Source of the DNA: CAZMXP01 sp964570285
GTDB lineage: Bacteria > Planctomycetota > PLA2
Assembly (NCBI GenBank): GCA_964570285.1
Contig: CAZMXP010000006.1
Span: forward strand, 43,414-107,413
Direction of reading: 5' to 3'
Length of the DNA stretch: 64,000 bases
The notes below the pieces were generated by a model. The model ran no database searches and had not been told where the DNA came from. It saw nothing but the letters and a program-made list of their open reading frames with translations. Shown here piece by piece: positions 38,599 through 47,113 of this stretch (position 1 is the first letter of the stretch; each line of letters starts with the position of its first letter). The translations under genes and the position numbers were made by a program.

Positions 38599-39371
38599 AC
38601 CCCTCGCCGGTCTCGTTCCCGGCCCGCGCGCGCCGCGACATCCTGCTGGCGGGCGAACTGCTCGACGGCGGCGGACGCTCCTGCGTCGTCAGTCACCCCC
38701 ACCCCCTCGCGGGGGGCGACATGGACCATGCCGTCGTCGTCGCGCTCTGGCGCGCCGCCGCGCGCGCGGGCCTGCGCGCGCTGCGCTACAACTTCCGCGG
38801 CGTCGGCGCCTCGACCGGCGCGCTCACCTCGAAGTCCCCCCTCGCGAGCGACGACCTGCTCGGCGCCATCGACTTCCTCGGCGGCGGCCCGGCGCTCGCG
38901 ATCGGCTACTCCTACGGCGCGCGCGTGACGCTGCACGCGCTGCGTGCCGGAGGACCGATCGCCCGCGCCGCGCTCGTCGCGCTGCCAACGCGCCTTCCCG
39001 CCAACCGCGCCGCGATGAGCAACCTGATCCTCGGCCGCCCCGTGCGCACCGAGGAATTCTCCGACTCCCCCGACGTCGATCTTCTCCTCTCGCCGACGGG
39101 CCCTTCAGGGCCCATAGCCCGCAAAGCGGGCGACGGCCCCTCGGGGCCCATAGCCCGCGCAGCGGGCGACGGGCCCCCGACCCCCCTCAGGATCTTCGCC
39201 GGGTCCGTCGACCCGCTCGTCCGCGCCGCCGACCTCCGCGCCCGCGGCGTCGAGCCGGTGCTGTTCGAGGGTTGCAACCACTTCTTCAGCCGCCGCCTCG
39301 GCAATCAACGTCCACTCGACGCCGATCTCGACGCCCTCGCCACAGCCGTCCTCTCCTTCCTTCTCGAATAG
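38595..39371 (+). CDS. Alpha/beta hydrolase with an inserted repeat
   Basis: A 258-residue cytoplasmic hydrolase from a GTG that overlaps the parA stop by 4 bases. VVSHPHPLAGGDMDHAVV is the oxyanion strand and loop, LRYNFRGVGASTG follows, and AIGYSYGARVTLHAL holds the nucleophile elbow G-Y-S-Y-G with the serine present. IFAGSVDPLVRAADLRA carries the acid, and CNHFF the histidine, as in YpfH/COG2945-type enzymes. Between about residues 168 and 194, two copies of a 12-residue unit (GPSGPIARKAGD and GPSGPIARAAGD) come from an in-frame DNA repeat that the family lacks. Confidence 0.8.
   Translation: MNPSPVSFPARARRDILLAGELLDGGGRSCVVSHPHPLAGGDMDHAVVVALWRAAARAGLRALRYNFRGVGASTGALTSKSPLASDDLLGAIDFLGGGPALAIGYSYGARVTLHALRAGGPIARAALVALPTRLPANRAAMSNLILGRPVRTEEFSDSPDVDLLLSPTGPSGPIARKAGDGPSGPIARAAGDGPPTPLRIFAGSVDPLVRAADLRARGVEPVLFEGCNHFFSRRLGNQRPLDADLDALATAVLSFLLE
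39099..39170 (+). repeat. Two 36-base tandem repeats inside a hydrolase gene
   Basis: Units 39099-39134 and 39135-39170 differ at four positions and each contains two small palindromes (GGGCCC and GCCCGCNNAGCGGGC). The unit length is a multiple of three, so the reading frame is kept. It resembles a REP-like element that has entered a surface loop. Confidence 0.8.
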
Positions 39372-39503
39372 GGGGGGCCCGGGGGGGGAGAAGACAGCGC
39401 CGTGCAGGCGGCAACGAGGATGACCACGAAGAGGTGGTCGCGCCGCGGTGCGTCCGTCGTGTTATCAGGGACCCGTGCCCGCCACGTTGCCGGTCGGGAC
39501 TGG

Positions 39504-39509
39504 TACGCT
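39504..39509 (+). promoter_or_regulatory. -10-like TACGCT before HEAT/ThuA-like gene
   Basis: TACGCT ends 7 bases before the ATG at 39517. Confidence 0.4.
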
Positions 39510-39516
39510 GGCGGGG

Positions 39517-41787
39517 ATGAGACGCTGGGGGGTGCTGCTCGCCGTGCTGTGCGCCGCGCCCGCCGGACGGGGGGGCGACGACGACGCCATCGAGGCGCTG
39601 CTCTCGTCGAGCGACCCGGCGCAGCGGGAGCAGGGGATCCGCGAACTCTCGAAGACGCAGAACACGACCGTCGCGAAGCGGCTCATCCGCATGCTCGACG
39701 ACCCCGACTGGGGCGTGCAGATGGAGGCCATACGCGGGCTCGCCCCGATCGAGTTCGAGCCGGGCCGCGACGCGATCGAGAAGCTGGTCTTCGCCGGGAC
39801 GACCATCGCGCTCCGCACGCTGGCGGCCGAGAAGCTGGCCGAGTTCGACGCGAAGCGCTCGGCCGCGTCGCTCGCGAACGCGGTCCTGCGGTACAAGGGG
39901 GACGAGCGCATCCCGGGCATCCGCGCCCTCGGCCTCCTCGGCACCGACGAGGCGATCCGCGCCCTCGAGAAGCTCGCGAGGACGCACGAGGACGAGCACC
40001 GCGCCGAGGCGTGCCAGGCGCTGGGAAAGCTGCGCGCCGGCGAGAAGGAGCTGATCCGCTGCCTCAAGGACAAGGAGCCGGTCGTGCGGTACAGCGCCGC
40101 GCTCGCGCTGGCGCGGATCGACACGGACACGGCCCGCGAGGAGCTGCTCGAGTCCCTCGAGGGGGTCGAGACCGAGTATGTGCTCCTGCGGGCGGGCCGC
40201 TACGGGGCCGAGACGAACAAGGCCAGGTGGCACGCGGCGTTGGCGACGAAACTCGAGAGCACGAGGGCCCCCCTCCCGCTGCTTCGCGTCGCCGTCGCGG
40301 CCGGCACGTCCGGCGCCGCGGCCGCGGCCCGCCCGCTGCTGCGCCACCGCGATCCGCTCGTGCAGGCGTTCGCGGCGCGCCTGCTGGGGCTCAGCGAGCC
40401 CGCGCCGCCGCAGGACGACCTGCTCGACCTGCTGAAGCAGAAGGACAGCCGGGTCCGCCACGCGGCGACCGAAGCGCTGCTGCACCTCGCTCGCGTCGAG
40501 CCCGTCGCGACGCTGCGGCTCCTGCTGAAGCACCCGCAGGGCGACGTCGCGACGATGGCCGTGCGGGGCGCGCTCGACCGGCGGCAGAAGGAGGTGCTCC
40601 CCGAGCTGCTCGCGCTCGCGCGGGGGGAGGGGGCCGGCGGCAAGAAGGCGTGGCACGTGCGCGCCCCGGCGTGCGTCGCCGCCGGATGGGTCGGCGGCGC
40701 CGCCGCGTTCGACGAACTGCAGCGCCTTGCCGGCGAACGCGACTGGACGATCGCGGCGGCCGCGCTCGAGGGGCTCTTCCGCACCTACGACAAGCGGGTC
40801 ATCCCGATCCTGATCGCGCAGTTCGATGCGCGCCATCCCGTCGTGCGCCTCACGGCGCGCAAGAACCTGCGCTTCATGACGCAGAAGAAGTTCGAGAACC
40901 GGCGGCAGTTCGAGAAGTGGTGGGAGGAGGCGGGGCCGACGATCGAGCTGATCCACCCCGAGGACGCCGGCGAGCGCATCCGGAAGGACGGCTACCACGT
41001 GCGGCGCGACATGCTGGAGGTGCTGCGCAGCACCGACATCATCGCGATCAAGGGGCGCTGGGACCGCGTCGAGCTGATCCTCGAGGACCTGAAGATCGAG
41101 CACGCGGCGCTGCGGGCGCAGACGATCAAGGACAACGGCCTGAACCCCAAGCAGATCGTGCTCGTCAACTGCGAGGGGAGCGCGGACTCGGAGACGTCGA
41201 TGATGCTCCAGTGGTTCGTGCTGACCGGTGGCTACATGGCGACCACCGACTGGGCCATCGTGAACGCGCTCCGCACGACGTTTCCCGACATCGTCGTGAA
41301 GTACGGCCGCCAGTCCACCGGCAACGACGTCGTCGTCGCCGAGGAGGCCGCCCCCGGCCACCCGGTCCTGCAGGACGTCTTCCAGCCCTACGTCGCGCCG
41401 AAGTGGTGGCTCGAGATCGCCGCCTTCCCGCTCGAGGTGAGCGACCCGGTGCGCGCGACGGTCCTCGTCGACAGCCTGCAGATGCTCGGTCGCTACGGCC
41501 GGTCGAGCCTGATGGTCGTCTTCGACGCGGGGCTCGGCAAGGTGATGCACTCGGTGAGCCACTTCTTCCTGCAGACCGAGGGGCTCGCGAAGGAGACCGG
41601 CGCGCTGCGGCGCCGCATCTTCGCGCACGACCACCTCGGCATGTCGATGCAGGAGATCCGCGAACTCGACAAGCGCAGCTACTTCGACGACACCAAGGAC
41701 ACGGTGCCGATCTCGAAGAGCTACTCGATGTTCCACATGCTCGTGAACTTCCTCGAGGAGAAGCGCAAGATCGACCTCGGGAAGTAG
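39517..41787 (+). CDS. Exported HEAT-repeat protein with ThuA/GATase-like C-terminal domain
   Basis: A 756-residue protein with a short signal peptide (MRRWGVLLAVLCAAPAG). Residues about 25-460 are HEAT repeats (RLIRMLDDPDWGVQMEAIRGL, PLLRHRDPLVQAFAARLLGL, VRLTARKNLRFM). From about 510 a Rossmann-like domain follows: QIVLVNCEGSADSETSMMLQWFVLTGGYMATTDWAIVNAL, then VLVDSLQMLGRYGRSSLMVVFDAGLGKVMHSVSHF. This resembles the ThuA/DUF4159 group of class I glutamine-amidotransferase-like folds, in which the catalytic Cys is often lost; a Cys is present (VNCEG) but its role is unproven. The domain call is moderate. Confidence 0.65.
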   Translation: MRRWGVLLAVLCAAPAGRGGDDDAIEALLSSSDPAQREQGIRELSKTQNTTVAKRLIRMLDDPDWGVQMEAIRGLAPIEFEPGRDAIEKLVFAGTTIALRTLAAEKLAEFDAKRSAASLANAVLRYKGDERIPGIRALGLLGTDEAIRALEKLARTHEDEHRAEACQALGKLRAGEKELIRCLKDKEPVVRYSAALALARIDTDTAREELLESLEGVETEYVLLRAGRYGAETNKARWHAALATKLESTRAPLPLLRVAVAAGTSGAAAAARPLLRHRDPLVQAFAARLLGLSEPAPPQDDLLDLLKQKDSRVRHAATEALLHLARVEPVATLRLLLKHPQGDVATMAVRGALDRRQKEVLPELLALARGEGAGGKKAWHVRAPACVAAGWVGGAAAFDELQRLAGERDWTIAAAALEGLFRTYDKRVIPILIAQFDARHPVVRLTARKNLRFMTQKKFENRRQFEKWWEEAGPTIELIHPEDAGERIRKDGYHVRRDMLEVLRSTDIIAIKGRWDRVELILEDLKIEHAALRAQTIKDNGLNPKQIVLVNCEGSADSETSMMLQWFVLTGGYMATTDWAIVNALRTTFPDIVVKYGRQSTGNDVVVAEEAAPGHPVLQDVFQPYVAPKWWLEIAAFPLEVSDPVRATVLVDSLQMLGRYGRSSLMVVFDAGLGKVMHSVSHFFLQTEGLAKETGALRRRIFAHDHLGMSMQEIRELDKRSYFDDTKDTVPISKSYSMFHMLVNFLEEKRKIDLGK

Positions 41788-41815
41788 GGGCGACGCGGGC
41801 GGGGCTCGTGCCGGA

Positions 41816-44614
41816 TCAACTCTCCTTCTTCTCGCGCAGGGCATCGACCGCGGCGCGGAGGGCCTCCTCGAACGACGACGCCATCTTCGCGATGCCCCGG
41901 AAGACGACGCATACCTGCTTCAACTGGGTGGCCGGGTTCTGCTGGGAACGCAGGAACACGGGCTCGACGTAGATCACCTCGCCTTCGACAAGCAGCGTGG
42001 TCGTGTGGCCGCGGATGACCTCGATGCCGCGCCGGGTCCACCAGGTGAACATCTGCGCGATGACGGGATCCTGGTCGATCGCGGCGTCGGCCTGCTCGGG
42101 TCCGGGGAAGAAGTGCCCCTTGGGCACATGCAGGCAGACGATCCGTCCGTAGTCCTCGCCGTCCTGGTAGACGATCGGGATCGCCCGGAGGTTGAGCGCC
42201 CCCTCCGGCGTGAACACCATGGCCATCGAGAACTGGGTCCGCTCCTTCGCAGGCGGTAGGACGCCGTCCCCCGTGTCGAGCACGCAGTAGAAAGGCTCGA
42301 TGGAGAAGCGGATCGCGTGCCCATGGTCCAGGATCGGCCCCAGCACCTCGTCGGCGTCGTCCCACATGTCCTCCATGTTGAAAAAGGTCATCGTGTCGGA
42401 CATCTGGTAGAGGATGTACTGGTCGTCGAACTGGATGTGCATCAGTTGCACGGGATACTGGAGCTGCGCGCGCACGTCCGCGGGCATCTCCTCCGCCGGC
42501 GTGAAGAGATCCGGATAGATTCCCGCCGCCGTCTCGAGGATGGGTTCCCCCTTCGCGAACTTGTAGAGCTTGATCTGCCCCGAGTACGCATCCACCGTCG
42601 CCTTCACGGCGTCGCGCACATAGCGCACCGGCTGGTGCGCGCGCGGCGTCGCCGTGCGCACGTCCGACTTGTCCCCGAGCTCCTGGAGCTGGCTGTACGG
42701 GTAGGCGTCGGTCCAGGTGAGGCCGTTCGCCATCCACTGGATGCCGTCGGCCGTGGGGATCGCGAACGGATCGGTGTCCCAGTAGAGGAACGGCGCGACC
42801 TTCTCGAGGCGCTCGAGCGGCGTCCGGAAGTAGTGGACCCGTGTGCGGCCATGTATCAGGTCGCTGAAGACGACCTCGAAGAACTGGCCGCTCATGTAGC
42901 CGAACACGAGCCGCTTGAGCAGGGAGTCGATCCTGACGCCGGAGGGAACGGTCTCCGGTAGTTCCAGGACCGCGCGCCCCTCGTCGGTCGGGTAGTCGAG
43001 TTCCTTCATCCGGTCGACGTTGCTGTAGGCCATCGAGCCCGATCCCTCGCCGTAGTAGATGCGCTGGTTGGCCGGCTGGAGCTGGGCGACATGGGAGGCG
43101 ACCGGGATCCCGCTCGACAGGAACACGGGCCCACCGTCCTTCGTGATGGCGCTTACCGGAGCGGTGATGAGACCGAGTCCGTGCGTGAAGAGCATGAACC
43201 GCTGCCCCCACCACGCGAGCCACGGCACCGGCTCGACGAGCGGCACCTCCCGCACCGCGCTGGCGAGCATGGTCGTTTCGCCATCGAGCTTGCAGCGGAT
43301 CGTGTCGACGTCGAGGAAGTCGTAGTAGGGACGCAGCTTCTGCTGCTGCTTGAAGGTCTCGAGGAGAGGCCCGTAGATGAGCGTGTCGCCGCCGGTCTGC
43401 AGCACGCGCTGGGAGTGCTGGATGTCGATCAGGTCCTCGAGGTAGGAGCAGAAGCCGGGCCAGAGCGGCACGTTCCGAAGCGTCGGGCTGCGCAGGAGGC
43501 GGTCCACGTCGGGCAACGGGTCGCCCATTCCCTTCGGGACGAAATTGACCGTCTCGATGCGCTCGAGATCGTAGCCGCGCCGCGTCGCCTGGATGTGCTC
43601 GGCGATGTAGGGGAGTTGGATGACGGGCTCGTCGGGACCCACGGCGACGAGTTGCCGCAGCGAGACCGCAAGCTTGAATGCGCAGTCGGCCCCGATCAGG
43701 ACGGCGATCGCCGCGAACAGTCTTGCCACCGGGAGGTGCGCGGCGCCCTGCGCGGCCCGGGAGATCCTCGTGATCGCCACGATCAGCAGCGCGAAGACGG
43801 CGAGCGTGACGAACGCCGTGAACCAGTAGTCGTTCAGCGTGCTGAAGAGACCGGTCACGTCCACGTAGCTCGCGCCGCCGAAGATCGACCGGTCGTCGTT
43901 GTCCATGAAGAGGACGTCATAGCGACCGAGCCACCATCCGATCGCGGAGAGCACGCCGACCGCGGCGAACATCACGCGCGTCGCCGGCGCGTCGACCGTG
44001 GCAACGAACCGACGCAGGCCGGCCGGTTGCCGCGGCGCAGCGGAATCGTGGGGGTCCAGGGGGCCTTTGCGCCGTCGGCTGGCCCACGCGCAGGTAACGC
44101 AACTGGCGAGCGACATCAACGCCGTGGCGTAGAGGAACCGCCACGCTTCCCAGACCGCCGGCAGCGTGTAGGTGTAGAAACCCGCGTCCTTCCCGAAAAT
44201 CGGGTCGGTCCAGCCGAAGTCGACGCCGGTGGCCATCAGGAACGAGAAGTAGCGTCCGGCGAGGCGGTAGCTCAGGATCACGTCAACGATCAGCCCGATG
44301 TTGACGACCATGAGCCTCGTGCGGCGGTGGATCGGGAAGAGGAAGGCGGGGCCGATCGTGAGAGCGCCAGCCAGGATGCCGATGCCGAAAAGGGCCGCGC
44401 CCATGCCGAAGTTGGTCCAAAAGACGCTCTCGAGCTGGAGGCTTTGGAAGAGCCAGTAGTCCATCAGCAGGCGCGCGATCCGGTCGAGGAGGAAGAGGCC
44501 GAGGATCACCCACGCGAGGACCACGGCTCGCCACCAGAGTTTGCCCGCGCTCGGCGCCTGCGCCAGTGCGGGAGCAGGCAGGTCAAGAAGGGGAGGCTGC
44601 GACAAGACGGTCAT
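41816..44614 (-). CDS. UPF0182 family large membrane protein
   Basis: A 932-residue protein of normal UPF0182 length. The N-terminal third has about seven membrane helices (first at about 28-45). The large soluble part carries family marks such as RRGYDLERIETVNF, ETTMLASAVREVPL, GQRFMLFTHGLGLITAPVSA, RIYYGEGSGSMAYSNV and TPFRxPLERLEKVAPFLYWDTDPF-like sequence. The C-terminal acidic/helical tail (MASSFEEALRAAVDALREKKES) is also typical. UPF0182 is widespread in actinobacteria, cyanobacteria and clostridia and has no known function. It starts 2 bases after the stop of the UPF0104-like gene, so the two form one operon. Confidence 0.92.
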   Translation of the reverse strand: MTVLSQPPLLDLPAPALAQAPSAGKLWWRAVVLAWVILGLFLLDRIARLLMDYWLFQSLQLESVFWTNFGMGAALFGIGILAGALTIGPAFLFPIHRRTRLMVVNIGLIVDVILSYRLAGRYFSFLMATGVDFGWTDPIFGKDAGFYTYTLPAVWEAWRFLYATALMSLASCVTCAWASRRRKGPLDPHDSAAPRQPAGLRRFVATVDAPATRVMFAAVGVLSAIGWWLGRYDVLFMDNDDRSIFGGASYVDVTGLFSTLNDYWFTAFVTLAVFALLIVAITRISRAAQGAAHLPVARLFAAIAVLIGADCAFKLAVSLRQLVAVGPDEPVIQLPYIAEHIQATRRGYDLERIETVNFVPKGMGDPLPDVDRLLRSPTLRNVPLWPGFCSYLEDLIDIQHSQRVLQTGGDTLIYGPLLETFKQQQKLRPYYDFLDVDTIRCKLDGETTMLASAVREVPLVEPVPWLAWWGQRFMLFTHGLGLITAPVSAITKDGGPVFLSSGIPVASHVAQLQPANQRIYYGEGSGSMAYSNVDRMKELDYPTDEGRAVLELPETVPSGVRIDSLLKRLVFGYMSGQFFEVVFSDLIHGRTRVHYFRTPLERLEKVAPFLYWDTDPFAIPTADGIQWMANGLTWTDAYPYSQLQELGDKSDVRTATPRAHQPVRYVRDAVKATVDAYSGQIKLYKFAKGEPILETAAGIYPDLFTPAEEMPADVRAQLQYPVQLMHIQFDDQYILYQMSDTMTFFNMEDMWDDADEVLGPILDHGHAIRFSIEPFYCVLDTGDGVLPPAKERTQFSMAMVFTPEGALNLRAIPIVYQDGEDYGRIVCLHVPKGHFFPGPEQADAAIDQDPVIAQMFTWWTRRGIEVIRGHTTTLLVEGEVIYVEPVFLRSQQNPATQLKQVCVVFRGIAKMASSFEEALRAAVDALREKKES

Positions 44615-44616
44615 GG

Positions 44617-45714
44617 CTACGCCTCCACCCCGGCCCGCACGCCGCGGAAGCGTGCCATGACGGCCTGCCAGTTCGTGCCGACGTTGTGCCGGAGCACGAC
44701 GGCCAGCCAGACGAGGAAGCCGGTGCTGTGGCGGAGCACCATGTCGAGGAGCGCGATCGTCGCCGCCTCGGGCATGCCCAGGCCCGAATAGTTGAGGGCG
44801 AGCGCGAAGCACCACTCGAAGACGCCGATGCCGTGGGGCGTCAGGTTGATCTGCTTCGCGATGTACCCCGCGACGACGCCCGACTGGACGATGATGAACG
44901 CGACACTCAGGAAGACGAACTTCCCCGTGAATGCCATCGCGAGGATGAAGGGCGTGAGATCGTCCGCGAGCATCGCGATAACCGAGAGCGCGCCGAGCTT
45001 CGCAAACGTGCCGGGCCGGTCCGAGAGCGCGCGACAGGTCTGCATGTGCGACCGCCAGAAGCTCGGCTTGCCAATGCCCGTCCCTCGCGCGAGAAGCCAC
45101 ACGACAAGCAGCACGCAGAGGGCGGCGAAGCTCTGGACGAACCAGAGGCTGTAGTTCGTGATCCAGAGGCCGAAGAACCAGAAGAGGAGGATCTCGAAGG
45201 CGACGACGAGGAAGTCCATCACGGCGAAACTCTGCCGTACCCGCCGCGGATCCTCCCCCTGCGCCTCGAGGGCGGTTGCGGTCGCCGTCTCGGAAAACCT
45301 GAACGGGATGACGCGGCCGAGCCCGTCTCCGTAGATCCAGGCGCGCATGTGCTGCGCGGACGTGCCGCGCATGCCGACGAACCGCGCGATCCCCTGGTAC
45401 TGGACCGCCTTGAGCCCCCAATAGAAGAAGTAGATGAGCGCCGCGAGCACGACGAGGCGGTAGTCGATCGCGTCCTGCGAGAAGAGGTAGTACTCGTGGC
45501 TGTCGAGGCCATGGATGATCCCCTGGTTCTCGTCGTGGTAGCGCACGATCCCGAGCTTGATCAGCAGGTCGAGGGCGCGCGTGTTCGCGAGCACGTTCCA
45601 GATGCCCGCGTGGAACACCAGGGTCAGGAGCAGGACCGCCGCCAGCGCGTAGGAGAGAACGCACGACGCCAAGACGCTGCCGACGGACTTCGGCCTCTCG
45701 GACGGTTCATCCAT
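44617..45714 (-). CDS. Polytopic membrane protein, UPF0104/LPG-synthase-TM-like
   Basis: A 365-residue integral membrane protein with about eight hydrophobic segments (first at about 10-35). The GDGLGRVIPFRFSETATATAL stretch and the end segment QINLTPHGIGVFEWCFALALNYSGL recall the lysylphosphatidylglycerol-synthetase transmembrane (UPF0104) family, where PGGxGxxE occurs at this place. There is no soluble aminoacyltransferase domain. It is the first gene of an operon with the UPF0182 gene 2 bases downstream. A joint role in the envelope is an inference. Start ATG 45714 is chosen, since the upstream in-frame sequence is not membrane-like. Confidence 0.65.
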   Translation of the reverse strand: MDEPSERPKSVGSVLASCVLSYALAAVLLLTLVFHAGIWNVLANTRALDLLIKLGIVRYHDENQGIIHGLDSHEYYLFSQDAIDYRLVVLAALIYFFYWGLKAVQYQGIARFVGMRGTSAQHMRAWIYGDGLGRVIPFRFSETATATALEAQGEDPRRVRQSFAVMDFLVVAFEILLFWFFGLWITNYSLWFVQSFAALCVLLVVWLLARGTGIGKPSFWRSHMQTCRALSDRPGTFAKLGALSVIAMLADDLTPFILAMAFTGKFVFLSVAFIIVQSGVVAGYIAKQINLTPHGIGVFEWCFALALNYSGLGMPEAATIALLDMVLRHSTGFLVWLAVVLRHNVGTNWQAVMARFRGVRAGVEA

Positions 45715-45799
45715 GGGAGCCCTCACGATCTCCCCGCACATGGGGGAGGCGGATCTTGGCAGTTGCCCGCCGGACGCGCAAGAGGGAAGATGAGACGCC

Positions 45800-46894
45800 A
45801 TGCGGCCCCGCTCCTGCGCGCTGCCCTCGGCGGCATCGCGGCTGACCTTGGCGCTCGTCGCCCTGCTTGGCGCTTGCGGCGAGAGACGGCCCCCCGGCCC
45901 CCCCCCGATTGACGTGCGCATCGAGGGCGCGATCAAGGACCGGCTCGCGGCAGCACGCGGCTCCAACGGCGGCGTCGTGCTCGCCGACGACACCCCACGC
46001 GCCGACGTGCCCGAGCGACCAGGGGAGGGAAGCCAGCTCGCGTTCCTGCGCGGGGCGAGCTTCCATGCGCCTCTCGCCGGGCTGAAGGGGCTCTCGGTCG
46101 CGGCCGACGAAGGGGGGCTCACGCTGCGACTCGACTACGGCGCGGGGGCCGCCGAGATTCTGGACAGCTCGGGCGCTCCCGAGGAGCGGGAGTTCGAGCG
46201 CCTCCGGAACGTCGGCGACAGCCTCTGGGAAGAGTGCTGGACCGACGTCGAACGCCAGTTCGCCGAGGAGCCGGCTGCGGCGGAGTACCTCGCACGCTGG
46301 AAGCGGATGCTGCCCTCCTGGGACCACGAGTTCACGCGCCGCTTCGAGAGTCCGCTGCTCCTGCGACGGTTCGCGTTGCAGTCGAGCGCCCACGAGGCGG
46401 AGACCGACCCGGAGGAACTCTACACCGCCTGCCGCCTGCTCCGCGTGAAGCGCGACATGCTGAGTTCGCTGGGAGGAGAGGGCGAGGCCTATGCCGTGGC
46501 GGCGGGTCCGACGGTGGGAGTCCGCCGGGGTGTCGCGGGCCGGGATCCCGAGGTGCGGACGGCTCTCTTCGGCCCCGACAGGATGGCCATCCGTGGCGTG
46601 GCCACCGGGTCGCTCCCGGAGCCGATCGTGCTCGAGATCCTCAACTCCTTCCGGCCCTTCGCAAGGAGCAGGACGGTCGCCAGGCGGGTCGCCACGCGCG
46701 GAGGTGATCCTCTGGACAGGGCCCTCTCCGCGCTGTCGGCGCTCCACCTCGATCCTGGAGTCGAGAGCGCCGTGCACCTCCTGCTCGCCCTGAAGCCGTG
46801 CCAGCCAGAGCGACGTGCCCTCGCGGCAGCCCTGGCCGACTGGCTTGCCGCCGATGCGACCGCCCGGAGCGAGATTCTAGCGAGCGCAGACTGA
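45800..46894 (+). CDS. Lipoprotein of unknown function
   Basis: A 364-residue protein with an N-terminal signal and the lipobox LLGAC (Cys26). After a Pro-rich spacer it has a mixed alpha/beta domain (about 40-160) and a helical segment with many acidic residues (about 130-215), and it ends with a helical, Ala/Leu-rich domain (HEAT-like spacing, about 305-360). No family was recognised. It is divergent from the UPF0104-like gene across 85 bases. Confidence 0.65.
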   Translation: MRPRSCALPSAASRLTLALVALLGACGERRPPGPPPIDVRIEGAIKDRLAAARGSNGGVVLADDTPRADVPERPGEGSQLAFLRGASFHAPLAGLKGLSVAADEGGLTLRLDYGAGAAEILDSSGAPEEREFERLRNVGDSLWEECWTDVERQFAEEPAAAEYLARWKRMLPSWDHEFTRRFESPLLLRRFALQSSAHEAETDPEELYTACRLLRVKRDMLSSLGGEGEAYAVAAGPTVGVRRGVAGRDPEVRTALFGPDRMAIRGVATGSLPEPIVLEILNSFRPFARSRTVARRVATRGGDPLDRALSALSALHLDPGVESAVHLLLALKPCQPERRALAAALADWLAADATARSEILASAD

Positions 46895-47113
46895 GGCGAA
46901 GGCTAACCAGGGTCGACGCGAAGGCGGGGGGATGGGCCTCAGGGTGGGAGGAAGGATGGACCCGCCGCCAGAGTCGCCCCTTGGTGGGGAATTTCCCGCT
47001 GGCCTTGCGTCCCTCCCCCCCCTTACAATCATGCTGCCAACCTATGGTGGGTTGCCCGCGGTGCGGCCTATGGGGATGCATCCCGCAGCACGCAGTTGAA
47101 GCGGAGGTCTACC

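Noticed and set aside
37753..39371. A complete parAB partition locus.
   Set aside because: The gene after the ParA-like ATPase is an alpha/beta hydrolase, not ParB, and no parS-like palindrome was recognised.
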